DNA from: Erysipelothrix sp.
GTDB taxonomy: Bacteria > Bacillota_I > Bacilli_A > Erysipelotrichales > Erysipelotrichaceae
Length of the DNA stretch: 44,821 nucleotides
Assembly: GCA_012512455.1 (NCBI GenBank)
Contig: JAAZEF010000124.1
Location: forward strand, 1 to 44,821
Direction of reading: 5' to 3'
Part shown: piece by piece, positions 32,385-41,299 of the stretch
Numbering within the stretch: the stretch's first letter is position 1
How the letters are laid out: the number at the start of each line of letters is the position of its first letter
Made by a program: the position numbers and the translations under genes
The notes under the pieces: generated by a model
Databases searched by the model: none
Told to the model about the DNA's origin: nothing
Seen by the model: the letters and a program-made list of their open reading frames with translations, nothing else

Positions 32385-34125
32385 AACAAAAAAAGAAATT
32401 CTATTAAGAATGTTATCACTTTTAAGTCCCTATCGTTGGATTGTTTTAATCATCTCTATCTTATCAGTAGCTCAAGTTACCCTAACACTCTATTTACCAG
32501 TACTAATTGGTCAATCAATAGACTTAATGATTTCTAAAGGACAAGTTGATTTTGTTAGCCTACAACAATTATTAAAACAAATGGTCATTATTATTATACT
32601 GAACACTTTAGTCCAATGGATTCTTCCACGTATTTACCAAAAAATAACTTATGAAATAACTCGTGATTTAAGACAAGCAACTCTAGAGAAACTTCACAGT
32701 ATGCCCCTAAGTTATATCGATCGTCATAGCACTGGCGACTTAGTAAGCCGCTTAACTACAGACACAGAACAATTCAATGATGGCTTATTAATGATCTTTG
32801 AACAATTGATTATCGGTCTTTTAACTATTATCTTCACATTAGTAATGATGTTCAATATTAATGTCATCATGATGATTGTCGTCACCCTCTTGTCACCCAT
32901 ATCCTTATTAACATCACGATTTATTGCCAATAAGAGTTATGAGTATTTCTCATCAAGTGCCAAACAACGAGGAGCACTTTCTGAATTAGTAGAAGAGAGT
33001 ATTACCCAGAAAGAAACCATCACACTTTTTAACTATCATACTCAAAGAGCAAATCAGTTTAGACATATTAATGATAACTATAGTGATTTATCATTTAAAG
33101 CAACCTTTTATTCTTCTACCGTAAATCCTACCACCCGCTTTATCAACTCCTTAATTTATGCGGGAGTGACAGGTATAGGAGCACTCTTAATTCTAAATGC
33201 TTCATTAAGTGTCGGTGGACTTACTGTCTTTTTAAACTACGCCAAAGAATATACCAAACCGTTTAATGATATTTCCAATGTCTTTGCTGAACTACAAAGT
33301 GCCATGGCCTCAGCAAATCGTCTCTTCGATATCCTAGATGGACCTACTGAACTCGAAAGTGGAAATCATATTTTTGATAAAGATAACTTAAGTGGTGATA
33401 TAACATTTGAACATGTTGATTTCTCCTATGACCCCAATATCACTTTAATTGAAGATTTAAATCTTAATGTTAAGGCAGGTCAAAAAGTCGCTATCGTGGG
33501 ACCTACCGGGGCTGGTAAATCAACTGTCATTAACTTATTGATGAGATTCTATGAAGTAAACAGTGGTCATATCACATTAGACCAACAAAAAATAACAGAC
33601 TACACCAAAGCTTCATTACGCCAACAAATTGGGATGGTCCTTCAAGATGGTTGGATAAAGTCAGGTAGTGTTGCTGATAACATAGCATATGGATTTCCTA
33701 ACGCATCGAGAGAGCAAGTGATATCAGCAGCCAAAAGAGCCTTTGCTCATCAGTTTATTGAAGCATTACCACAAGGCTATGATACCATATTAGAATCAGG
33801 TGGAAATTCATTATCCAAAGGACAACAACAATTACTATCAATAGCTCGATTATTCGTTTCAATCCCTAATGTCTTGATTTTAGATGAGGCTACTTCTTCA
33901 ATCGATACTAGAACAGAGATTCAAATTCAAAAAGCCTTCCATGCTTTAATGGAAGGCAGAACAAGTTTTGTGATTGCTCATCGTTTATCAACCATCCAAG
34001 ATGCCAATCTTATATTAGTAATGGATCAAGGTCAGGTTGTAGAACAAGGGAATCATGAAGAATTAATGAACAATAAAGGCCTTTATTATAAAATGCAGAT
34101 GGCAAACAACATTAATATTATTTAA
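32377..34125 (+). CDS. ABC exporter half, hydrolysing partner
   Basis: A 582-residue exporter half. Six helices (about 15-310) precede the nucleotide-binding domain: Walker A GPTGAGKST (near 374), Q-loop GMVLQDGW, Walker B VLILDEATSSID and switch VIAHRLSTI are canonical, so this half provides the catalytic Glu and His. Its signature is LSKGQQQLL, with Lys for the first Gly, which in a heterodimer belongs to the degenerate site. GGAGGG lies 8 bases upstream inside the partner gene. The 3' end overlaps the convergent ppk1 gene by eight bases with no terminator. Confidence 0.93.
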   Translation: MIRTKKEILLRMLSLLSPYRWIVLIISILSVAQVTLTLYLPVLIGQSIDLMISKGQVDFVSLQQLLKQMVIIIILNTLVQWILPRIYQKITYEITRDLRQATLEKLHSMPLSYIDRHSTGDLVSRLTTDTEQFNDGLLMIFEQLIIGLLTIIFTLVMMFNINVIMMIVVTLLSPISLLTSRFIANKSYEYFSSSAKQRGALSELVEESITQKETITLFNYHTQRANQFRHINDNYSDLSFKATFYSSTVNPTTRFINSLIYAGVTGIGALLILNASLSVGGLTVFLNYAKEYTKPFNDISNVFAELQSAMASANRLFDILDGPTELESGNHIFDKDNLSGDITFEHVDFSYDPNITLIEDLNLNVKAGQKVAIVGPTGAGKSTVINLLMRFYEVNSGHITLDQQKITDYTKASLRQQIGMVLQDGWIKSGSVADNIAYGFPNASREQVISAAKRAFAHQFIEALPQGYDTILESGGNSLSKGQQQLLSIARLFVSIPNVLILDEATSSIDTRTEIQIQKAFHALMEGRTSFVIAHRLSTIQDANLILVMDQGQVVEQGNHEELMNNKGLYYKMQMANNINII

Positions 34126-36124
34126 GCTTATCTCTAAAATAGTCATATAAAACATCTTGGCTGTGTTTTAAATGAGACTGCATGTTCTTTAAATATTGCC
34201 CATCAGCTAATAAATAATGACCTTCTGTCCTTTCATCCATCTCAACCGATAATATTTTTTCAATCATGGACTTTAAGTCTTGTTGTTTTATTTTCGCAAA
34301 CACTTCAATACGACGAGTTGTATTACGATGCAACAAATCACCTGAACCAATATAATATCTAGCCAACGAAGCATTACCAAATTTATAAATTCTAGAATGT
34401 TCTAAGTAACGTCCCACAATACTTTTAACAGTGATGTTCTCACTAATGCCCTCTATCCCTGCCACAAGACAACAAATACCACGCACCAAGAGATCAACCT
34501 TCACCCCTGCTTGGGAAGCCTCAATCAATTTATTCATAATTAACTCATCATTAAATGAGTTCATCTTCATGACAATATGACCTTGTCGTCCAAAAGAAAT
34601 TTCTTCATCAATTTCCTTAATTATAAGATCTCGATATAGATGAGGTGCTATCCACAATGATTGTGTCTTAGTAACAAATGTATTATCAGATAAATTCTCA
34701 AATAATAACATCGCATCCTCACCCACTGCTTGTTCAGTCGTCACTAAAGCAAGATCGGTATACTGACGTTGGGTCTTTTCATTAAAGTTACCCGTCCCTA
34801 TATAAGTGATATAGCGATCGTCTTTCATCTGTATTACACATACCTTCGCATGGACTTTATAGTTAGGAATACCATAAATAACCTCACAGCCAGCTTCTTC
34901 AAAAATTTTTGAATATTCAATATTACGTTCCTCATCAAAACGGGCTCGTAGTTCTAAACAGACCGTGACTGCTTTGCCTTTCTCTTTAGCATATAACAGA
35001 GCCGAAACGATACGACTCGGATTAGCTAAACGATAAAGTGAAATTTTAATAGTTTCCACAAGAGGATCTAATGCTGCCTCATGAAGTAATTGAACAAAAC
35101 TATTTGAAGAATGATAGGGATAAGCTACTAAATAATCCCTTGTTTTTAATGAATCCATAAAACGCTGGGCTGAGAAATCAAATTGTTGAATGCTTACTTT
35201 CTCAGGATAAACTACTGCCTTAAATTCATCTTTTAGCTCATTGTATAATTCAAAGCCGACCGACAAATCTAATTTATATTGATTGACTACCGTAAGTTCC
35301 TTAGCACATTCAATCTTTGTTCTTAAGTAACTCTTAAAATTTTTAGAAATCATGCGATCTAACTGTAATCTCACTGGACCTAAACTTTGTCTATTAACCA
35401 CCAAATCTTCCATTTGGCCACGATAATCTACATCATCATCAATAAGACTAATTTCCACATCTATATCAGCATTACGAGTAACTCTGATTGCTACTGCTTC
35501 ATGAATTTTATATTTGTTGTAAATCTCTTCTAGATACAACTCGATCACATCAATTGAAGATACCACACAATGCATACTGTCCACAAAATAATGAAAGTGG
35601 GCAGGAAGATGGTGAAGTGAAATTAAACCATATCGTTATTTCTTTTGTTTCGTTTGAAGTGTTAATATCAGATACAATTGACCATTTTGAAGAAAAGGAA
35701 AAGGATGATCTCCTCTTAGAATATGAGGAAAAATAAACGGTTTGACATTATTTTCCCAAATTTCTTTGAGTTTCTTATCATCTTTTTTCTCTAAATTCTT
35801 AATATCAACAAACGATAAACCGATTTGTTTAAATTCTTCTTGAAGATGTCGATAAGTGTACTGTACTTGAGGTTCAAAATCGTTCAACCAATCCATGATT
35901 TTTAAGACTTGATGATGATGTTCATCATTATCTAAATAGCGCTCTAGAAAACTTTGGTCCAACAGTGAACCAACACGCACTCTAAAAAACTCATCTAAAT
36001 TACTCCCATAGATTGCCATAAAACGTAGACGCTCCAAAAGAGGTGTATTTTTATCTAGTGCTTGCTTTAAGACACGCTCATTAAATTTAAGCCATGATAT
36101 TTCACGATTTTCAAAGTGTGACAT
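34118..36124 (-). pseudogene. ppk1: polyphosphate kinase 1, in-frame TAA
   Basis: PPK1 makes long-chain polyphosphate from ATP at the membrane. Reading through one TAA (35636-35638, codon 163) gives a continuous 668-position protein, slightly under the usual 690. The N domain opens with NREISWLKFNERVLKQA. The catalytic part includes PYHSSNSFVQLL, the phosphorylated His in NYKVHAKVCVI and LEHSRIYKFGN. The stop follows LQTKQKK, and the frame continues RYGLISLHHLPAHFHYF before the rest. The C part could begin at GTG 35584 or ATG 35575, but neither has a strong ribosome binding site. A nonsense mutation, sequence error or read-through are the options. It lies downstream of a Ppx/GppA gene by three bases. 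Confidence 0.85.
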
Positions 36125-36127
36125 GAT

Positions 36128-37045
36128 TTAGTCCTTTTTTAACACATGCTTTATTAAGTAACCCTCACGAACACCAGATTGGGAAACAACGACTTCTTTG
36201 ATGTCAAAATACTTCATTATTTCTCTTAAGACAATAAGACCTGGTAGAATCGTGTGGACACGCTCAGAAATAACTTTAAGGATGATGGCCTGGGCCTCAT
36301 AAGTACCATCACTAATTCTATTGATAATGTTTTCTACATCACTTAAAGTCATACTATTAGACTCATAATCATTTAACAAGTAATGATGTAGTTTAAGTGT
36401 TGCTCTAATGGACCCACCAACACCTACCATCTTTTCAACATGATTAATCTCAAGTCCTTCATAATTATCTTTTAACTGTTGACGAACAAACTTCTTTATT
36501 GCCTTTTGTTCCTTGGCATTAGGTAAGATTCCCTCTACATATTCTTTATATAGGCCCAATGAACCTAAAGCTATAGATTCACTTGAAAAGATTTTATCAT
36601 CTTTGAAGTGAACTAACTCAGTAGAACCACCGCCGATATCAGTCATAAGACCTTGATTGACTTGGGTATCAACACGTGAACCTAGAAAACCTAAACGACC
36701 CTCCTCTTTACCGCTAATGAGATGGATATCAAAGTTGGTCTGTTGTTTTATGATATCAAGTACTTCAGAAGAATTATTAATTTTTCTTAATGATGCTGTA
36801 GCGAAAGGAAACATCGTTTCAATCGATAAATTATCTAAAATTAAACGAAATCTCTTTAGAATTCTGAGTAGATTCTGTAAACCGGCTTCACTCAATTCAT
36901 TATCCTCAATATGACTCGCTAGACCTGCCATTTCTTTTTCAGAAAATAGAAACCTAAAGCCAGATTGATGTAGTGTTTCATCTATTAATATCTTGTAGAC
37001 GTTCATACGTATGGTATTTGAACCAATGTCGATAATAGCTAACAT
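36128..37045 (-). CDS. ppx: exopolyphosphatase / ppGppase (Ppx/GppA family)
   Basis: A 305-residue actin-fold phosphatase that degrades polyphosphate or pppGpp. Nucleotide motifs: IIDIGSNTIRM at the N terminus, SGKEEGRLGFLG with the catalytic Glu, and MTDIGGGSTELVHF. It is the short form without the C-terminal HD domain. ATG at 37045 follows AAGGAGA by 9 bases; an in-frame ATG at 37069 lies before the predicted transcript start. It is cotranscribed with ppk1; with ppk1 broken, its polyphosphate substrate would depend on another kinase. Confidence 0.92.
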   Translation of the reverse strand: MLAIIDIGSNTIRMNVYKILIDETLHQSGFRFLFSEKEMAGLASHIEDNELSEAGLQNLLRILKRFRLILDNLSIETMFPFATASLRKINNSSEVLDIIKQQTNFDIHLISGKEEGRLGFLGSRVDTQVNQGLMTDIGGGSTELVHFKDDKIFSSESIALGSLGLYKEYVEGILPNAKEQKAIKKFVRQQLKDNYEGLEINHVEKMVGVGGSIRATLKLHHYLLNDYESNSMTLSDVENIINRISDGTYEAQAIILKVISERVHTILPGLIVLREIMKYFDIKEVVVSQSGVREGYLIKHVLKKD

Positions 37046-37067
37046 AATTAACCATCTCCTTTGGTCC

Positions 37068-37076
37068 ATTATACCA
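37068..37076 (-). promoter_or_regulatory. extended -10 promoter of ppx-ppk1
   Basis: Minus strand TGGTATAAT (TG-N-TATAAT), 22 bases before the ppx start. Confidence 0.65.
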
Positions 37077-37094
37077 CGCCTTAATACTTACTAA

Positions 37095-37123
37095 TTGTAC
37101 ATTTGCTAGTTTAATGTTAAACT
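37095..37123 (+). promoter_or_regulatory. PAP2-gene promoter with palindrome over the -10
   Basis: TTGTAC, 17 bases, TAAACT. A perfect 7-bp inverted repeat AGTTTAATGTTAAACT (37108-37123) covers the -10. The core matches the palindrome before nrdD (8233-8246). Confidence 0.65.
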
Positions 37124-37147
37124 GATTTTAAAATAGAGGAGAACAAC

Positions 37148-37672
37148 ATGGAATTAGAAATACTAAAATGGATACAAGCTGTTTTTTCAAATGAGTTTCT
37201 TGATCAATTCTTTATAACCTTCAGTAGTTTTGGTGATTGGGGTCAAATTTGGATTGTCTTAATTATCATCTTGTTGATAAACAAAAAAACCCGCAAACTT
37301 GGGGCTTTGATGGCAATTTCATTAATTGCTGAATTTATTCTAAATGATCATATCTTAAAACCACTTATCGCCAGAGCACGTCCCTTTGAAGTCTATGATG
37401 TCGCACTAATTTTAGAGACACCTACTTCTTATGCTTTTCCTTCAGGACACACCGCTTCTTCTTTTGCGGTAGTGATGGTCGCGGTATTTAAAAACTATCG
37501 TTATAAAGTACCTTTAGTCTTATTGGCCTCATTGATGGCCTTTTCAAGACTCTATCTATTTGTCCATTGGCCTACTGACATTTTAGGTGGTATTGTTGTA
37601 GGAACACTAGTTGCCTTTATCGTCGTTAAGATTGATGAGAAGCGGACACAGGGAGCTGTTGCTTCAACTTAA
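37148..37672 (+). CDS. PAP2-family membrane phosphatase
   Basis: A 174-residue, multi-helix membrane phosphatase of the undecaprenyl-diphosphatase/phosphatidate type. The three-part signature is complete: KPLIARARPF (KxxxxxxRP), YAFPSGHTASSF (PSGH) and SRLYLFVHWPTDILGG (SRxxxxxHxxxD). It probably recycles undecaprenyl pyrophosphate for wall synthesis or acts on phospholipid phosphates. The start follows GAGGAG. Its 3' end overlaps the convergent histidine phosphatase gene by 47 bases. Confidence 0.92.
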   Translation: MELEILKWIQAVFSNEFLDQFFITFSSFGDWGQIWIVLIIILLINKKTRKLGALMAISLIAEFILNDHILKPLIARARPFEVYDVALILETPTSYAFPSGHTASSFAVVMVAVFKNYRYKVPLVLLASLMAFSRLYLFVHWPTDILGGIVVGTLVAFIVVKIDEKRTQGAVAST

Positions 37673-38252
37673 AGGTTTTAGTCACTGGATTATAATCGAC
37701 AATAAATATATGACCTAATCCATTAGGCATACTTGGAGAACGATATTGTTCTCTTTTCTTTTCATTAAATATCCAATCAAAAAGTCGAGCAGTTCCCGAA
37801 TGAGAAACAATCGTAACTGAGTCTAAATTATCTTCAATTAATTCATCACAAAGTTGTATTAATTGATCCATATTACGTTTACTAAACTCATCCAAAGTTT
37901 CGCCTTCTTCATATGATTTTTCATTAAGAAATCCTTCATAAAAAGGTTCTGAAACCACATCAATAGGTTGAGCTTCAATTTTACCAAAATTGACTTCATT
38001 AAATCCTTCATAAGAACCATGTAATTCTTGGCTATCACCAAACAATATCTCAAATGTATCCTTTGCTCGTTTTAATCCACTCGTCACGTAACGATCAGTC
38101 TGTGGATAGGTAACTTCTTTCTTTAATTGCTTAAGTTGTAAAATCCCCACTTCACTTAAATCGATATCATTCCAACCGGACATAACTCTTTTTTTATTAT
38201 ATTCGGTTAAACCATGACGTACAGTAACAATCTTTAATTCCTTGACTAATGA
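37626..38252 (-). CDS. histidine phosphatase (phosphoglycerate mutase-like)
   Basis: A 208-residue phosphatase of the cofactor-dependent mutase fold. The catalytic RHG is in VTVRHGLTEYNKK; the second His is in TIVSHSGTARL; SGLKRAKDTFEI gives the second Arg. It is more likely a broad phosphatase than glycolytic mutase because the mutase-specific insertions are absent. ATG at 38252 lies 6 bases after GGAGG; the ATG two codons earlier touches that box. It overlaps the end of the Cys-tailed protein gene by seven bases. Confidence 0.88.
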   Translation of the reverse strand, partial: SLVKELKIVTVRHGLTEYNKKRVMSGWNDIDLSEVGILQLKQLKKEVTYPQTDRYVTSGLKRAKDTFEILFGDSQELHGSYEGFNEVNFGKIEAQPIDVVSEPFYEGFLNEKSYEEGETLDEFSKRNMDQLIQLCDELIEDNLDSVTIVSHSGTARLFDWIFNEKKREQYRSPSMPNGLGHIFIVDYNPVTKTFKLKQQLPVSASHQS

Positions 38253-38521
38253 CATTGACATCCTCCACTTCCACAAGCACAACCTGAACTAATTAATGAC
38301 TCTAAATCCTCATCACACCAAAAAGACAAATCTTTAATAGTAGGAAAAGAACCTTTCATCTTTAAGTCACCATTAATATAAGTCTCTGTAATTTGATCAC
38401 TAACTTCTAATACTGAGACTTTGATATCATAACTACAACAGATGTCATCTAATAAATTTAATAAACGTTTATCTTCAAACACTGTGAGATTAGGATTATG
38501 TTTAATCATAATTTCTTGCAT
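38246..38521 (-). CDS. unknown 91-residue protein with Cys-rich tail
   Basis: I do not recognise this protein. A small alpha/beta domain (about 1-75; strand LTVFED, helix KRLLNLLDDICCSYDI, strand VSVLEV, then GSFPTI) could be thioredoxin-like, with the FPT in the place of the cis-Pro loop (inference). The end, SGCACGSGGCQCH, packs four Cys and a His into 11 residues, suggesting metal or cluster binding. The start follows GGAGG by 5 bases. It sits between an MFS transporter and a histidine phosphatase, overlapping the latter. Confidence 0.75.
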   Translation of the reverse strand: MQEIMIKHNPNLTVFEDKRLLNLLDDICCSYDIKVSVLEVSDQITETYINGDLKMKGSFPTIKDLSFWCDEDLESLISSGCACGSGGCQCH

Positions 38522-38548
38522 AAAAACCTCCTTCTAACAATAACTTCA

Positions 38549-39706
38549 TCATTCTTTTGAAAAGAAGCTCAATACTAATGGTATCACACATGAGAGACCT
38601 GCGACCAATAAGATTTGATTGATTTCAAAGATTTGAATCAAATATCCCGATAAAATAGGTGTCAATATAATTGGGATGTTGGATGTAATCGCAGTCATGA
38701 CCATGTGACCTGAAGAACGAAGCTCTAAAGGTGTTAACAAAGTAACCATTCTTTTCTGTGACAACAACATGAAAGGAAAAATAATTCCTTGTAATAAAGA
38801 AATAATAATAATTTGATGTGTCGAATCTGCTAGACCATAAAGTACAAAGCGAATGACTAAAAGAAACGATGTAAATATAAGTATTTTTTTACCACCAAAA
38901 CGATGAATGAAATAACCACCAACAGCCATCAATAATAACTCACTGATAGAGGATACGGTCCAATAATTACTTATTTCTTGACTTGTCGCCTTTAGTTCTA
39001 ATAGGCGATCTATTACAGTAAGTCCATTTAAGTTATTAATCATAAAGAGCCAAAAGAAAATGATTATCATTAAAACATATTGCTTATTTTGAAATAACTT
39101 TCTGACATCTAACCAATTAAGAGATAATGAGGCACTAACCTTTTCAGGAGCTTTAAGAAACATCATTAATAAGGCATCGCCTATCATCAACAAACCAAAT
39201 GTGATTCCAATACCTTGATAGCCAAAATTAATCACCAAAAACGATACAACAAAGGAACCTAAGGCCCAACCAAATGAGCCAAATAAGCGAACGATACCAA
39301 AATGTTTTTGAGTGTGTTCATCTATTTCATAGATCCAACTTTCCAATAAGTTGGAGGCGATCCTAAAAAATGCGACTGCTAGCAATATTAAAACAAAGTA
39401 AGCTACAATCTCATTTTTAAACCATGATGAATAACCAAAAAGACCCAAGATACCAAAAATAAGATGGGCCACAATAGTCATAGACTTTATCATTTGGTAG
39501 CGATCACTTAGATATCCTGTGATCAATTGAATAACTATGCCTAAAATAGCGGATGCGCTTAAGACAATTCCTCGCATAGAAGAGTCCATGCCCAGACTTT
39601 CCATATAGGGTATGATTTGCGTATATAATAGCCCATAGCCAATAAAAGCAATGAACATAATGGATGAACTAGTAATTATTGATTTCTTTTCTTGTTGCTT
39701 AGTCAT
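38549..39706 (-). CDS. MFS transporter, MFS_1-like
   Basis: A 385-residue, twelve-helix major facilitator. Marks: FIGYGLLYTQIIPYMESLG in TM1, GYLSDRYQMIKSM (the family's loop 2-3 DR motif), RLFGSFGWALGSFVVS in TM5 and RFGGKKILIF between TM8 and TM9. The pattern resembles the LacY/nucleoside-permease-like MFS_1 group; the substrate is unknown. ATG at 39706 has AGGA 5 bases upstream. It heads a three-gene minus-strand unit with the Cys-tailed protein and histidine phosphatase. Confidence 0.88.
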   Translation of the reverse strand: MTKQQEKKSIITSSSIMFIAFIGYGLLYTQIIPYMESLGMDSSMRGIVLSASAILGIVIQLITGYLSDRYQMIKSMTIVAHLIFGILGLFGYSSWFKNEIVAYFVLILLAVAFFRIASNLLESWIYEIDEHTQKHFGIVRLFGSFGWALGSFVVSFLVINFGYQGIGITFGLLMIGDALLMMFLKAPEKVSASLSLNWLDVRKLFQNKQYVLMIIIFFWLFMINNLNGLTVIDRLLELKATSQEISNYWTVSSISELLLMAVGGYFIHRFGGKKILIFTSFLLVIRFVLYGLADSTHQIIIISLLQGIIFPFMLLSQKRMVTLLTPLELRSSGHMVMTAITSNIPIILTPILSGYLIQIFEINQILLVAGLSCVIPLVLSFFSKE

Positions 39707-39736
39707 ATGCATCCTAGTGTTATTTTTCACATAAGC

Positions 39737-39765
39737 TTTCAATTTGTTAATAAATCATGTATGAT
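39737..39765 (+). promoter_or_regulatory. promoter of the DUF1622 gene
   Basis: TTTCAA, 17 bases, TATGAT, 28 bases before the start codon. Confidence 0.55.
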
Positions 39766-39793
39766 TGAAGATGGTATTAACGAAGGAGAGTAT

Positions 39794-40126
39794 ATGCACG
39801 AAATTTTAGAAATTACGATTCCTATCGTAATGGTTATCTTAGAGTTAATTGCTGTGATTGTAATAGTTATTGGAACGATTAAGTCTGTTATTATCTTTAT
39901 TCAAAATTATTTCACAGATAAAGAAAATAGCATTATTCGTGAAATGGCGTCTAGTATGTCACTAGCTTTAGAGTTTATTTTAGCAGCTGAAATTTTACAG
40001 ACAATGATAGTAGACGATCGCAATCAATTGATTACAATGAGTGTTCTATTAATTCTGAGAATTATTATTACATTTGTTCTTCATTGGGAACTAGAGTCTA
40101 CTAGTAAACACAAAACTCTAAACTGA
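39794..40126 (+). CDS. DUF1622 family membrane protein
   Basis: A 110-residue membrane protein with three helices (about 5-35, 48-68 and 76-98). The MASSMSLALEFILAAEIL block is the conserved centre of DUF1622, a family without a known role. ATG at 39794 follows AAGGAGA by 4 bases; the open frame extends upstream to 39692 without protein-like content. It ends tail-to-tail with the SatD-like gene with a nine-base overlap. Confidence 0.85.
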   Translation: MHEILEITIPIVMVILELIAVIVIVIGTIKSVIIFIQNYFTDKENSIIREMASSMSLALEFILAAEILQTMIVDDRNQLITMSVLLILRIIITFVLHWELESTSKHKTLN

Positions 40127-40756
40127 ACGACGATATTGTTCTAAGATCACAGTGAGCTCACGCTTCATTCTAATGAGGTTGTAGTAGCCACTGTTTTTTA
40201 ATTGTTGATTCAAGTTTTGTGGTGACAATTTCAATACTTCCGCAATGTCTTTTTGAACAAAGGTATCCATATATCCATAATTTAATAATAAATATGACAC
40301 CAAATCTGCTTGTGACTTTCGCCACCTAGAGATTATAAAATCGCACATTCTTAATGATTCGTTAATCATCTTTTCAAAAGAGTTCTTAGTATCAAAGTTA
40401 AACTGAATAGTCGCATTACCATAGTCATCATGTTGATTCAAGATATCAAGTGCACTATCTGCCAGAGTAATCGCTTTGCTGATATTAAAAGTACCATCAC
40501 CTAAACGTTCTACAAAAGAGACCCCGAAACGTACATTCATATCCGTTAAACTAAAGCGACACTTATCGATAATTTCTAAGACATAAATACCTTTATGGGT
40601 GATACATTCAGCATTTAAAGAATCGATTCGACGCCATGGCTGATAAAAGTCCAACTGGTATTGTTGATTGATTTTAGCTAATAACAAATCTAATTGAGCT
40701 GACATTTTTAATAGCGATTTTTGACTATCAATAATCTGCATTTTAATAAGAAACAT
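40118..40756 (-). CDS. SatD-like protein
   Basis: A 212-residue cytoplasmic protein resembling SatD. It has an IIDSQKS start, a central VRFGVSFVERL segment like the nucleotide-cyclase-like part of that family, and a C-terminal helix-turn-helix (QKDIAEVLKLSPQNLNQQLKNSGY). SatD was named in streptococcal acid tolerance studies; its biochemical role is not established. The start follows GGGTGG, and an extended -10 promoter lies 21 bases upstream. The neighbouring membrane gene is DUF1622, not the SatE family seen in streptococci. Confidence 0.55.
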   Translation of the reverse strand: MFLIKMQIIDSQKSLLKMSAQLDLLLAKINQQYQLDFYQPWRRIDSLNAECITHKGIYVLEIIDKCRFSLTDMNVRFGVSFVERLGDGTFNISKAITLADSALDILNQHDDYGNATIQFNFDTKNSFEKMINESLRMCDFIISRWRKSQADLVSYLLLNYGYMDTFVQKDIAEVLKLSPQNLNQQLKNSGYYNLIRMKRELTVILEQYRRSV

Positions 40757-40776
40757 ATGACACCACCCTTTTGTAT

Positions 40777-40785
40777 ATTATATCA
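40777..40785 (-). promoter_or_regulatory. extended -10 promoter of the SatD-like gene
   Basis: Minus strand TGATATAAT, 20 bases before the start codon. Confidence 0.65.
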
Positions 40786-40795
40786 AAAAAGACAA

Positions 40796-41299
40796 CTATT
40801 TATTAGTATTTATTGATTCATATGCATCTCTTAATTCACCAGTAGAAAGTTTTATTACTCCGCAATATTCAAAGCCAAAATGACTTATCAGCTTTTTCAT
40901 CGCTTTGTTATCTTTATGGGTATCAATTCTAATCGCAGGAAAAGTATTTTCTTGTAAACAATGTCTCATCAATTCACGACCTACACCTTGACCAGCAAAC
41001 TCTTTTTTAACAGCAAAACGGTGAATATTTGAATACTTCCCTGCTGTAAGCCATTGCCCATCTATTTCTGTGTAATTTGGATCATCCTCTTTAACTAAAG
41101 CACAGACTCCTATCACAGCGTCATCTTCACTTAACACATATAGATATTTCTTTTCTATATCATCAATAAATTGTTGAGAAGAAGGTGCGTGTTCTTGCCA
41201 TTGATCAATTCCTTGTGATTTCAATTGCTCTTGACCATCTTTAATAATTTCTAAAATAATCGCTAGATCATCAAAAGTCGCGAGTCGAAAATTCTTCAT
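40796..41299 (-). CDS. GNAT family N-acetyltransferase
   Basis: A 167-residue acetyltransferase. The acetyl-CoA loop AGQGVGRELMRHCL is complete (Q/RxxGxG), with IHRFAVKKEF before it and the RIDTHKDNKAMKKLISHFGF strand-helix after it. It resembles small GNAT proteins that act on metabolites or peptides; the acceptor is unknown. AGGAGA lies 4 bases upstream. The start is 29 bases inside the preceding LOG-Nudix gene. Last gene of the fumC-led operon. Confidence 0.9.
   Translation of the reverse strand: MKNFRLATFDDLAIILEIIKDGQEQLKSQGIDQWQEHAPSSQQFIDDIEKKYLYVLSEDDAVIGVCALVKEDDPNYTEIDGQWLTAGKYSNIHRFAVKKEFAGQGVGRELMRHCLQENTFPAIRIDTHKDNKAMKKLISHFGFEYCGVIKLSTGELRDAYESINTNK

Noticed and set aside
8366-36124. 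Reassignment of TAA as a sense codon
   Set aside because: Many genes here (for example guaB, the HAD gene and the second ABC half) end at TAA at the family's normal C terminus, so TAA is a working stop.
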